A DNA stretch of 64,000 bases, taken from NCBI GenBank assembly GCA_963733765.1, contig CAVTEI010000003.1, positions 124,001 through 188,000 of the forward strand, given 5' to 3'. A program made the position numbers and the translations under genes. Of this stretch, positions 18,976 through 26,838 are shown in pieces. The notes beneath the pieces were generated by a model. That model was not told the origin of the DNA and made no database searches. It was given only the letters and a program-made list of their open reading frames with translations. This DNA is from DATKAS01 sp963733765 (GTDB lineage Bacteria > Actinomycetota > Acidimicrobiia > Acidimicrobiales > DATKAS01). The first letter of the stretch is position 1; the number at the start of each line of letters is the position of its first letter.

Positions 18976-19638
18976 ATGGATCGGCGGACCTTCCTCGTCG
19001 CTGGCGCCGGCGCACTCGTCGTCGCCGCGTGCGGAGGCCGATCCGGCGTCGATGACGACCCCAGCATCGCCGCGCCGGCGACCGATGCCCCCACGACTTC
19101 AGCATCGACCACCGCCCCGTCGACCACTGCGGCGCCCACTACCGCAGCCACAACCACAGCTGCGCCGACGACGACTGCGGCGGCGCCACTGCCGACACCG
19201 GCGCGGACGCCCCGCAACGCCCACGCTCCTGAACCCGAGCTGCGCATCGGCACGATCGAGATCCCGAAGGTCGGTCTCAACCACGTGCTCTTCGAGGGCA
19301 TCACCCTCACGACGCTGAACAAGGGTCCCGGCCATTGGCCCGGCACTGCGCTGCCGAGCCAGGACGGCAACGTCGTGGTCGCCGGCCACCGCGTCACCCA
19401 CAGCCGCCCGTTCCGCCACATCGACACGATGGGTCCTGGCGACGAGGTCATCTTCACGATCGGCTCGGGCCGGCACACCTACACGTTCGCTCGCAACGAG
19501 ATCGTCCCGCCGACGGGGATGCACATCGTGCAGCAGACCCCGGACAAGACGGCGACGATCTTCGCGTGCCACCCGCCGGGATCGGCCCGCTTCCGCTTCG
19601 TCGTCCACCTCACGTACGTGGGCTCGGTCACGGTCTGA
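18976..19638 (+). CDS. Class E sortase with Tat-like lipoprotein signal
   Basis: Cysteine transpeptidase (sortase) that anchors or cross-links surface proteins, 220 residues from ATG 18976. Residues 3-19 form an RR-containing, hydrophobic segment ending in the lipobox VAAC (Cys19), suggesting Tat export and lipid attachment instead of the usual single-pass anchor. Residues about 35-80 are a Thr/Ala/Pro-rich linker. The catalytic domain shows His138 in VVAGHRVTHS, Cys198 in TIFACHP and Arg205/207. Upstream in-frame starts at 18961 and 18967 would put extra residues before the signal. No sorting-signal substrate is adjacent. It sits between hemY and the apolipoprotein N-acyltransferase gene. 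Confidence 0.88.
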   Translation: MDRRTFLVAGAGALVVAACGGRSGVDDDPSIAAPATDAPTTSASTTAPSTTAAPTTAATTTAAPTTTAAAPLPTPARTPRNAHAPEPELRIGTIEIPKVGLNHVLFEGITLTTLNKGPGHWPGTALPSQDGNVVVAGHRVTHSRPFRHIDTMGPGDEVIFTIGSGRHTYTFARNEIVPPTGMHIVQQTPDKTATIFACHPPGSARFRFVVHLTYVGSVTV

Positions 19639-19640
19639 CG

Positions 19641-21170
19641 GTGGCCGCGGACAGCTCCGTGCGCACCGACGCACCCGAAGACAACACCTCGGCGCGCCCG
19701 CGTCGCAGCTCGATCCGCAGTCGGCTTCCGATCCTCGCCGCCTGTCTCGGCACCGGCGCACTCATGACGTTCTCGCTCCCGCCGTGGGGATGGTGGCCAC
19801 TGCTGTTCGTGGGCGTCTTCTGCCTCGACCGCCTGTTGGCTGGACGTCCTGCGGCGAGTCGCTTCTGGCGAGGTTGGCTCGTCGCCGCCGCCTGGCTGTT
19901 CCCGGGGATGGGCTGGATGGTGTTCCTGAGCGCGCCGGGTTGGGTCGCGGCCACGGCGATCTCCGCGACGTACTTCGGTGCCGCGTGTGCGATCGCGCCC
20001 GCCAGTCGGTGGCGATGGGTGGCGCTCCCGGGTGCGGTCGTGCTGGCCGAGGTGCTGCGGTGGTCGTGGCCGTTCGGCGGCTCGCCGCTGGCGTCGTTCG
20101 CGATCAGCCAGGCCGCGAGCCCGTTCGCCTTCGTCGTGCGCGTCGGCGGCGCCCCGATCCTGGTGCTTCTCGTCATGATCATCGGTGTCACGCTCTCCGC
20201 GACCTGGGAACGGGCCTGGCGCGCCGTCGCGATCGGCGCCGCGTTCGTGGCTGTGTTGCTCGGAGGAGCGACGATCGCCCCGCGCGGGCATGACACCGGC
20301 TCGATCGACATCGCGCTCGTGCAGGGCGGAGGACCGCAAGGCACCCGCGCCCGCGACACGAGCTCCCGCGTCGTGTTCGAGCGTCACCTCGACGCGACGG
20401 ACGGCGTGAAGCTTCCGGTCGACCTCGTGGTGTGGCCGGAGGACACGGTGCACGTCGAGGCGCCGATCGGCACGACGCCGGAAGGCGCGGAGCTTGCCGC
20501 GCTCGCCCGCCAGCTCGGCACGACGTTGTCGGTCGGCGTCATCGAGGGCGACGGCCCGAAGGATCGGTACAACTCGCAGGTCGCGTACGACAGTGCCGGG
20601 AACGAGGTCGCGCGGTACAGGAAGGTGCGACGGGTGCCGTTCGGCGAGTGGATGCCACTGCGCGGCTTCCTCACCGCGATCGGAGCGCCGACCGACCTCG
20701 TCCCCCGCGACGACGTACCCGGCACCGGTCCGGCCATCCTCGACACTCCGGCCGGACGCCTCGGCGTCGTCATCTCCTGGGAGGTGTTCTTCGGCGGACG
20801 GGCGCGCGACGCGATCGGGCACGGCGGCACCGTGCTCCTGAACCCGACCAACGGCGCGTCGTACAGCTGGACGATCCTCCAGACGCAACAGATCGCGTCG
20901 TCGCGGCTCCGGGCGCTCGAGACCGGTCGTTGGGTCGCGCAAGTAGCGCCCACCGGGTTCAGTGCGTTCATCGACGACGACGGCGACGTGATCCAGCGGT
21001 CTTCGATCAGCGAGCGCCGGGTGCTCCAGGCCGAGGTCCGCACGCGAGAGGGCGAGACCCTCTACGTGCGCTGGGGCGACCGCCCGATCGTCGCGGTGGG
21101 CTTGCTGCTCGTCGCGATCGGCCTCATCGGGGATCGAGCTCGAGCATCACGGTCACCGGCCCGTCGTTGA
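19641..21170 (+). CDS. lnt: Apolipoprotein N-acyltransferase, Ser at catalytic Cys position
   Basis: Membrane enzyme that N-acylates the diacylglyceryl-Cys of lipoproteins, 509 residues. Several transmembrane segments fill residues about 28-210, followed by an extracytoplasmic nitrilase-fold domain. Catalytic Glu267 (WPED) and Lys328 (RYRKVRRVPFGEW) are present. The nucleophile position reads GVVISWEVFF, so Ser379 stands where the family normally has Cys. GTG 19641 follows the sortase stop by two bases. The 3' end overlaps the convergent dtd gene by 47 bases. The many lipoproteins encoded in this window are potential clients. Confidence 0.88.
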   Translation: MAADSSVRTDAPEDNTSARPRRSSIRSRLPILAACLGTGALMTFSLPPWGWWPLLFVGVFCLDRLLAGRPAASRFWRGWLVAAAWLFPGMGWMVFLSAPGWVAATAISATYFGAACAIAPASRWRWVALPGAVVLAEVLRWSWPFGGSPLASFAISQAASPFAFVVRVGGAPILVLLVMIIGVTLSATWERAWRAVAIGAAFVAVLLGGATIAPRGHDTGSIDIALVQGGGPQGTRARDTSSRVVFERHLDATDGVKLPVDLVVWPEDTVHVEAPIGTTPEGAELAALARQLGTTLSVGVIEGDGPKDRYNSQVAYDSAGNEVARYRKVRRVPFGEWMPLRGFLTAIGAPTDLVPRDDVPGTGPAILDTPAGRLGVVISWEVFFGGRARDAIGHGGTVLLNPTNGASYSWTILQTQQIASSRLRALETGRWVAQVAPTGFSAFIDDDGDVIQRSSISERRVLQAEVRTREGETLYVRWGDRPIVAVGLLLVAIGLIGDRARASRSPARR

Positions 21171-21571
21171 CGAGCTCGACCGCCATCTCGGTGCGGAAGC
21201 GGCCGGTGGCGACGCGTGCGCCGAGCTCGCGCAGCGCCTCGACGACGGCAGTCGACCAGCGGCTCGGCCGCCTCCGGCTGAGCGGCGGCCAGCCACGACG
21301 GGCGGCGCCCCTTGCTCGTGTCGCCGTAGAGCGTGAACTGGCTGACGACCAGCACCTCCTGGCCCTTGTCCGCGACCGAGCGGTTCATCACGCCGTCGTC
21401 GTCGGCCAGCACCCGCAGGTTGTAGATGCGCTCGGCCATCTTCCGCGCGGTGGGCTCGTCGTCGGTGTGCGTGACGCCGACCAGCACACACAGACCGGGC
21501 CCGATCTCGCCGACGACCTCGCCGTCGACAGCGACCGACGCTCGTGTCACCCGTTGCACCAGCGCGCGCAC
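21124..21571 (-). CDS. dtd: D-aminoacyl-tRNA deacylase, one frame break
   Basis: Removes D-amino acids (e.g. D-Tyr) mischarged on tRNA. The start MRALVQRVTRASVAVDGE and the active-site strand VVSQFTLYGDTSKGRRPS are characteristic. Near 21250 an extra T (GAC-t-GCC on the coding strand) breaks the frame. Removing it restores the C-terminal GRFRTEMAVELVNDGPVTV motif and a stop at 21124, giving 148 residues, the family length. Divergent from the epimerase gene with 26 bases between starts. Confidence 0.92.
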
Positions 21572-21597
21572 GAGCGCCGACCCTACGGTGTCGCTTC

Positions 21598-22353
21598 GTG
21601 TTGACGCTGACGAGTGACGAGCTGGCAGTGACGATGGACCCGCTGAACGGCGGGCGCATCGCGTCGATCGTGGCGTTCGGCGAGGAACGCCTCGTGAGCG
21701 AAGTACCGCGGCCGAGCAGCTGGGGGGCGTTCCCGATGGTGCCGTGGGCGGGCCGCATCCGCCATGGCAAGTTCACGTTCGACGGCGTCGATTACGAGAT
21801 GCCGATCAACCATCCGCCCCACGCGATGCACGGCACCGCGTACACGTCGGAGTGGGAAGCCGTCGGGCCCGACACGATGCGACTTGAGCTCGGCGACCCG
21901 TGGCCGTTCGGCGGGCACACGATCCACCACGCTGTTGTCGACGGCGCGACGGCGCGCTTTCGACTCGAGGTGCATGCCGGTGATCGTGCGATGCCGGCGA
22001 TGGCGGGCTGGCACCCGTGGTACCGCAAGCCGGTCGAGCTGACTTTCGCCGCCGGGCAGATGTACGAAAAGGACGACGAGGACATCCCGACCGGCCGGCT
22101 CGTCGACCCTCCGCCGGGTCCGTGGGACGACACGTTCACCGGTCTCGCGGGGCCGCCCGTGTTGCGCTGGCCTGACGGCGTCACGCTCACGGTGACGTCG
22201 ACCTGCGAGCACTGGGTGATCTTCACCGAACCCGACCACGCGCTCTGCGTCGAGCCCCAGACCGGCCCGCCCGACGCGTTCAACCTCGCCCCGCAAGTCG
22301 TCGAGCCCGGCACGCCGCTGGTCGCGGAGATGACGCTCGCGTTCACCCGCTGA
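21598..22353 (+). CDS. Aldose 1-epimerase family protein
   Basis: Galactose-mutarotase-like beta-sandwich protein, 251 residues. Catalytic histidines lie in HPPHAMHGTAY (about 79-89) and MAGWHPWY, and the catalytic Glu in LCVEPQTGPPDAF. The GTG at 21598 places the first beta strand (LTLTSDELAV) at the N-terminus; a longer frame opens at 21544 but would overlap the dtd start region. Cytoplasmic. It probably interconverts anomers of a hexose or hexose phosphate; exact substrate not determinable. Confidence 0.87.
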   Translation: MLTLTSDELAVTMDPLNGGRIASIVAFGEERLVSEVPRPSSWGAFPMVPWAGRIRHGKFTFDGVDYEMPINHPPHAMHGTAYTSEWEAVGPDTMRLELGDPWPFGGHTIHHAVVDGATARFRLEVHAGDRAMPAMAGWHPWYRKPVELTFAAGQMYEKDDEDIPTGRLVDPPPGPWDDTFTGLAGPPVLRWPDGVTLTVTSTCEHWVIFTEPDHALCVEPQTGPPDAFNLAPQVVEPGTPLVAEMTLAFTR

Positions 22354-22362
22354 CCCGCTGCC

Positions 22363-22409
22363 GAGATTGGTCGTTCGGGGCACGCATGGTGCCTCGAGTG
22401 ACCAATCTC
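22363..22409. terminator. 21-base-pair hairpin after aldose epimerase gene
   Basis: Arms GAGATTGGTC and GACCAATCTC continue inward through GU, UG, UA and CG pairs into GGGGCAC/GTGCCTC with loop GCATG. It starts 10 bases after the epimerase stop and is a likely factor-independent terminator without a U-tract. The 262-base gap 22354-22615 otherwise contains only the weak ORF below and the presumed promoter of the GT4 gene. Confidence 0.6.
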
Positions 22410-22521
22410 AGGGGTTGATCGTGGCGAGAAGGTCGCGAGCGTCCCGTTCGACGCCCCCGAAGCCCTTTCGGGACGCCAGCGCAAGCCGATCCCTCCAGCA
22501 GCTCTCATCGCACACCACCAC
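22408..22521 (-). CDS. Possible 37-residue small protein, low confidence
   Basis: In the gap before the GT4 gene, the minus strand has an open frame encoding VVVCDESCWRDRLALASRK then GFGGVERDARDLLATINP. The C-x4-C-W cluster, even amino-acid use and GC-rich third positions make it look more protein-like than the other shadows. The frame stays open upstream but has no good start other than GTG 22521 and no ribosome site. Its stop touches the terminator hairpin. No family recognised. Confidence 0.25.
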   Translation of the reverse strand: MVVCDESCWRDRLALASRKGFGGVERDARDLLATINP

Positions 22522-22615
22522 CCATCCGTAGGCGTGCTCGGGCGACGTTAGTCCTGGCAGTGCGGCTGGACACCGGCCCTGACCGAGTGGTCAAGGCGAC
22601 CGATAGGCTGCTCCG

Positions 22616-23893
22616 ATGCCTCCCCCCGGCGATGGTCCTTTGCGCGTCGCGTACCTGTCCTACCGGGGGAAGCCCCACGTTGGCGGCCAAGGTGTGTACA
22701 CCCGTCACCTCACGAAAGCATTGGTCGACCTCGGCCATCACGTCGAGGTGCTCGGCGGGCAGCCCTACCCGGTGCTTGACGATCGGGTGCCGCTCGTCAA
22801 GCTTCCGAGCCTCGACATCTTCAACGACACCTACCCCGGCCGCTTTCCGGCGTACTGGGAGATCAAGCACTGGCAGGACCTCGTCGAGATCGCCCAGTTC
22901 TCGACCGGCCGGTTCAGCGAGCCGCTCGCGTTCAGCCTGAGGGCATGGCGCTACCTCGAGCCCCGCCAGCTCGACTTCGACCTCGTCCACGACAACCAGT
23001 GCCTGGGTTACGGCATCTTGGCGATCGACCGGTTCCTCCCGGTGCTCGAGACCTTGCATCACCCGATCACGAAGGATCGGGCTCTCGAGGTCGCCCACGC
23101 TCCGAACGCGAAGAAGCGCCGCTCGGTCAACCGCTGGTACGGGTTCGTGAAGATGCAGGCGCGGGTCGCGCGCCGGCTGCCCCGCGTCGTCGTCGTGTCG
23201 GAGAACTCGATCAACGACATCCACACCGACTTCGGAGTGCCCCGCCAGAACATGCGCCTCGTGCCGGTCGGCGTCGATCCCGAGCTGTTCAAGCCTCTCG
23301 ATCACGTCGCCCGCGTGCCCGGCCGCCTCATCACCACCGCCAGCGCGGATGTCGCGTTGAAGGGTCTCTCCTATCTGCTCGAAGCGCTGGCCAAGCTGCG
23401 TACCGAACGCGACGACCTCACGCTCACGGTGATCGGCCGGCCCAAGCCCGGTGGCCGCAGTGCAGAGGCGATCGAGCGCCTCGGTCTCACGAACGCGGTC
23501 ACGTTCGTCAGCGGCGTGTCCGACGAACGCATCGTCGAGCTCTACGCGGAGGCCGAGCTCGCTGTCGTGCCCTCGTTGTACGAGGGCTTCTCGCTTCCGG
23601 CCGCCGAAGCGATGGCCACTGGCATCGCGGTAGTCGCGACCACCGGCGGAGCGCTGCCCGAGGTCACCGGCACCGACGGCGAGACCGTGCTCTCGTGCCC
23701 GCCCGGCGATGCCGACGCGCTCGCCGCCACGATCCGGCGAGGCCTCGACGACCCCGCCCTCCGGGCCAAGATCGGTGCCGCCGGCCGCGAGCGCGTGATC
23801 AGCCGCTGGAGCTGGACCCACACAGCGAAGGCGACCGTCGAGCAGTACCGCGAGCTCCTCGAGATGCGCGCGGCCCGAGGGCGCACGACCTGA
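22616..23893 (+). CDS. Glycosyltransferase family 4 (GT-B)
   Basis: Retaining GT-B glycosyltransferase, 425 residues. The N-terminal acceptor domain begins RVAYLSYRGKPHVGGQGVY with the GT4 glycine-rich loop. The C-terminal nucleotide-sugar domain shows VPVGVDPELFKP, VIGRPKPGG and the E-x7-E motif in SLYEGFSLPAAEAMATG. Cytoplasmic, likely using a UDP- or GDP-sugar. The stop overlaps the next ATG (TGATG), and three genes in a row are coupled. Context with methyltransferases, GtrA and GH1 suggests assembly of a cell-envelope glycan or glycolipid; the product is unknown. Confidence 0.92.
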   Translation: MPPPGDGPLRVAYLSYRGKPHVGGQGVYTRHLTKALVDLGHHVEVLGGQPYPVLDDRVPLVKLPSLDIFNDTYPGRFPAYWEIKHWQDLVEIAQFSTGRFSEPLAFSLRAWRYLEPRQLDFDLVHDNQCLGYGILAIDRFLPVLETLHHPITKDRALEVAHAPNAKKRRSVNRWYGFVKMQARVARRLPRVVVVSENSINDIHTDFGVPRQNMRLVPVGVDPELFKPLDHVARVPGRLITTASADVALKGLSYLLEALAKLRTERDDLTLTVIGRPKPGGRSAEAIERLGLTNAVTFVSGVSDERIVELYAEAELAVVPSLYEGFSLPAAEAMATGIAVVATTGGALPEVTGTDGETVLSCPPGDADALAATIRRGLDDPALRAKIGAAGRERVISRWSWTHTAKATVEQYRELLEMRAARGRTT

Positions 23894-24618
23894 TGCTCAC
23901 CGTCGACTACACGAAGCTCGACGTACGCGCGGGCGACCGGTTGCTCGACCTCGGCTGCGGCTTCGGCCGCCACGCGTTCGAGGCCGCACGTCGCGGCGCA
24001 CGCGTCGTCGCGTGCGACATGAGCGACGCGGAGCTCAAGGAGGTACGCGCCACGTTCGGGGCGATGGCCGAGGCCGGCCAAGTCGCCGAAGAGGGCTGCA
24101 CCGGCGCCGTCAACGGCGACGCAGTGCACCTTCCGTTCAACGACGGAGCCTTCGATCGCGTCATTGCTTCCGAAGTGATGGAGCACATCCCCGACGACGC
24201 CGGCGCCATGGCCGAGCTCGCACGCGTGCTGCGGCCGGGCGGCACCATCGCTGTCACTGTCCCCGCGTGGCTGCCCGAAAAGGTCTGCTGGCTGCTCAGC
24301 GACGAGTACCACGCCCCGTTCGTCGAGGGCGGCCACGTCCGCATCTACACCCTCGACGCACTGCGAGCCCGGATGCGCGGCGCGGGCCTCGTCCCCGGCG
24401 CATCGCATCGCTCTCATGCGTTGCACAGCCCGTACTGGTGGCTGCGCTGCGCGGTCGGTCCCACGAACGACACGAACAAGGCCGTCGTCGCCTACCGCAA
24501 GTTCCTCGAGTGGGACATCACCGAGGCGCCCGTGACCACCCGCACCGCCGACCGCGTCCTCAACCCGGTGCTCGGCAAGAGCCTCGTCGTCTACGCCCGC
24601 AAGCCGGAGGCTCCGTGA
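23893..24618 (+). CDS. Class I SAM-dependent methyltransferase
   Basis: Rossmann-fold methyltransferase, 241 residues. SAM-binding motif I LLDLGCGFGRHAFEAARRG (about 18-36), motif II Asp in VVACDMSD, and post-motif segments ASEVMEHIPDD and LRPGGTIAVTVP are typical of the Methyltransf_11 type. It overlaps both neighbours (TGATG upstream, GTGA downstream), so it is translated with the GT4 gene. It probably modifies a sugar or lipid intermediate made by that enzyme. Confidence 0.9.
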   Translation: MLTVDYTKLDVRAGDRLLDLGCGFGRHAFEAARRGARVVACDMSDAELKEVRATFGAMAEAGQVAEEGCTGAVNGDAVHLPFNDGAFDRVIASEVMEHIPDDAGAMAELARVLRPGGTIAVTVPAWLPEKVCWLLSDEYHAPFVEGGHVRIYTLDALRARMRGAGLVPGASHRSHALHSPYWWLRCAVGPTNDTNKAVVAYRKFLEWDITEAPVTTRTADRVLNPVLGKSLVVYARKPEAP

Positions 24619-25670
24619 TCCGCCTGCCCGAGGTCGAAGGTGTGCTGAGCACCGATCAACTCGCCGCCACGGTCGACGCGATCGCGGCGGATCAGCTCGC
24701 GTCCGGCCTCATCCTCTGGTACCCGGGCGGTCACTCGGACCCGTGGAACCACGTCGAAGCGGCAATGGCGCTCACGGTGGGCGGCCGCTGCACCGAGGCG
24801 GAACGCGCCTACGAGTGGCTGATCGCGCACCAGCTCGAGAACGGGGCGTGGCACAACTACTACCTCGCCGACGGCATCGAGGATCACAAGCTCGACACGA
24901 ACGTGTGCGCGTATGTGGCCGCGGGTGTGTGGCACCACTTCCTGATCACCGGTGACCGCGGGTTCCTCGATTCGATGTGGCCGGTCGTCGAGCGGGCGAT
25001 CGACTTCGTGCTGACGATGCAGACCGCGCGGGGCGAGATCATCTGGGCCCGCCACACCGACGGCACGCCGTGGTCGTACGCGCTGCTCACCGGTTCGTCT
25101 TCGATCTGTCACAGCCTGCGCTGCGCGGTTGCCATCGCCGAAGCACTGGGCGAGGAGCGCCCCGACTGGGAGCTCGCGGCGGCGAACCTCGCGCACGTCG
25201 TCGCCCACGTTCGCGATGCGTTCGAGCCGAAGGACCGCTGGGCGATGGACTGGTACTACCCCGTGCTCACCGGCGTCGTCACCGGCACCGCGGGCGCCGC
25301 TCGCCTCAGCGAGCGCACGAGCACCTTCATCATGGAAGGCCTCGGCGTTCGCTGCGTGGCCGACCGCCCATGGACGACTGCCGCGGAGACCTGCGAAGCG
25401 GCGATGGCCTACCTCGTCGTCGGCGACGACCGGACGGCCCTCGACCTCTTCACGTGGGCACAGGCGCATCGCGAGGACGATGGTGCGTATGTCACGGGCA
25501 TCGTCCATCCCGACAAGATCAGCTTCCCCGACGGGGAACGCACCTCGTACACCTCGGCCGCGGTTGTGCTCGCTGCCGACGCGTTGAGCGGGGCCTCGGC
25601 GGCCTCCGGACTGTTCCTCGGCGATCATCTCCCCGCCGTGATCGACGCCAGCGATCCTGTGACGGATTAA
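24615..25670 (+). CDS. Alpha/alpha-barrel protein, prenyltransferase-like annotation
   Basis: 351-residue all-helical protein whose repeats (HVEAAMALTVGGRCTEAERA, WLIAHQLENGAWHNYYL, DTNVCAYVAAGVWHHF) resemble the alpha/alpha toroid of prenyltransferase/squalene-cyclase or of GH15/GH88-like enzymes. The QLENGAWHNYY repeat is similar to QW-type repeats. GTG 24615 overlaps the methyltransferase stop. It is the last gene of the GT4-methyltransferase group. No catalytic residues can be assigned. A sugar-chain-processing or isoprenoid-linked role is inferred from neighbours only. Confidence 0.65.
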   Translation: MIRLPEVEGVLSTDQLAATVDAIAADQLASGLILWYPGGHSDPWNHVEAAMALTVGGRCTEAERAYEWLIAHQLENGAWHNYYLADGIEDHKLDTNVCAYVAAGVWHHFLITGDRGFLDSMWPVVERAIDFVLTMQTARGEIIWARHTDGTPWSYALLTGSSSICHSLRCAVAIAEALGEERPDWELAAANLAHVVAHVRDAFEPKDRWAMDWYYPVLTGVVTGTAGAARLSERTSTFIMEGLGVRCVADRPWTTAAETCEAAMAYLVVGDDRTALDLFTWAQAHREDDGAYVTGIVHPDKISFPDGERTSYTSAAVVLAADALSGASAASGLFLGDHLPAVIDASDPVTD

Positions 25671-25683
25671 CCCGAGCTGAATC

Positions 25684-25724
25684 TCTTGGCGCCAGCGGGT
25701 GCCAGAGCCCCGAATGCGCCAAGA
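25684..25724. terminator. Hairpin in convergent intergenic region
   Basis: Arms TCTTGGCGC (25684-25692) and GCGCCAAGA (25716-25724) enclose a weakly pairing GGG/CCC core. It lies just after the alpha/alpha-barrel gene and before the convergent methyltransferase end. Confidence 0.5.
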
Positions 25725-25749
25725 AAAGCGGGCGCCACGTGGCCGCTTT
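25725..25749. terminator. Second convergent hairpin, A/T-flanked
   Basis: Arms AAAGCGG (25725-25731) and CCGCTTT (25743-25749) with an 11-base loop. A-rich on one side and T-rich on the other, so it can act as a terminator in both directions. It overlaps the last codon of the minus-strand methyltransferase gene. Confidence 0.5.
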
Positions 25750-26386
25750 AAACGCGGCGGAGCACGCGGAGGCTTCCCGTCGCGCTCGACCTCCTCGAAC
25801 TGCCCGGACGCAGAGCGCGGGAAGGTAGATCTGCTCGTACGGCGGGCGGCCGCCGTCGTCGGGATCAGGGAACACGTCGTGAATCGCGAGGGTGCCCCCG
25901 ACCGCGACCTTCGGCGTCCACGCCTCGTAGTCCGCGGTGGGCGGGCTCGACTCCGTGCCCGCCATCGATGAACAGCAGCGCGAGCGGCGTCTCCCAATGC
26001 GTGGCGATCACGACGGACAGTCCGAGGACGCCGACGACCACACCTTCGAGCTGCGCCTCACGCATGTTGCGCAGGAACTCCGGAAGCGTGTTGAGGCGGC
26101 CGGTGGCCGCATCGACCAGCGAGTCGTCGTGGTGCTCCCATCCCGCCTGGTTCTCCTCTGAGCCGTGGTGGTGATCGACCGTGAACAGCGCCGTCGCGCG
26201 CTCCGCCTCGAGACAGGCGGCACCGAGGTAGATCGCCGACTTGCCGCAATAGGTACCGACCTCGAGCAGGGGCGCGCCGGGAACTGCGCCGGTCGCAGTA
26301 ACGGCCGCGTCGTGCAGTGCGAGCCCCTCCGCCTGAGGCATGAAACCCTTCGCTGCTTCAGCCGCCGCCTGCAGCCGCTTGTCCAC
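25748..26386 (-). CDS. Class I SAM-dependent methyltransferase, three frame breaks
   Basis: Methyltransferase of the Methyltransf_24 type. Motif I LLEVGTYCGKSAIYLG, FTVDHHHGSEENQ and LLFIDGGHG are seen in the first frame. Continuations ADYEAWTPKVAVGGTLAIHD, PYEQIYLPAL and ASGQFEEVERDGSLRVLRRV follow in successive frames. Breaks lie near 25960, 25817 and 25778, each looking like one extra base placed before a GC. Corrected length is 212 residues ending at TAA 25748. GTG 26386 directly follows the GtrA stop. Its substrate may be related to the sugar chemistry of the group; gene function itself is not in doubt beyond family level. Confidence 0.8.
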
Positions 26387-26818
26387 TCACGCCTCCGCCG
26401 GCTGGGGTTTGAACAGGACCTCGTCGAGGATCAGGAACTTCGCGACCCACAAAACACCGAATCCCGCGAGGTTCGCAAGACTCACGATGATCGTCGAGTC
26501 CGACCACTGCGTCGCGATCGCCACGAAGAGGGTCGAGAGGACCAGGCCCGCGATCGTCATGCCCCAGAACGGGGCGATCTCGCCCCAGAAGCGGTTCTTG
26601 TCGTTCTTCCCCCAGACCCAATACCGATTGAGCAGGTAGGCGGGGATCGATGTCATCGACACGGCGAACACGTTGGCGACCACGGCGTTCCACTCGAGCT
26701 TGCCGTGCGTGATCCAGAGGACGATCTGGGTCGCGATCGTGCAGACGACCGACACCGTCACGTACCGCAGCGCCTTGCCGCGGAAGCGCCCGATGATGGC
26801 CCGCGGCGTTAGGTCCAT
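26387..26818 (-). CDS. GtrA-like family membrane protein
   Basis: 143-residue membrane protein with four hydrophobic helices (RYVTVSVVCTIATQIVLW, AVVANVFAVSMTSIPAYLLN, MTIAGLVLSTLFVAIAT, VSLANLAGFGVLWVAKFLIL) and the family's NRYWVWG motif between helices 2 and 3. GtrA-like proteins are thought to flip or help transfer undecaprenyl-linked sugars. As sequenced, the GH1 reading frame runs straight into this gene, but an internal ATG at 26818 (MDLTPRAIIGRFRGK) starts a full-length GtrA protein. The apparent fusion is best explained by one extra base in the GH1 gene. Confidence 0.85.
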   Translation of the reverse strand: MDLTPRAIIGRFRGKALRYVTVSVVCTIATQIVLWITHGKLEWNAVVANVFAVSMTSIPAYLLNRYWVWGKNDKNRFWGEIAPFWGMTIAGLVLSTLFVAIATQWSDSTIIVSLANLAGFGVLWVAKFLILDEVLFKPQPAEA

Positions 26819-26838
26819 CAGCGCAGGGTACGCCTCTG

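Noticed and set aside
22354..22615. tRNA or riboswitch in the 262-base gap
   Set aside because: I see a terminator hairpin and no cloverleaf, T-loop or recognised riboswitch core.
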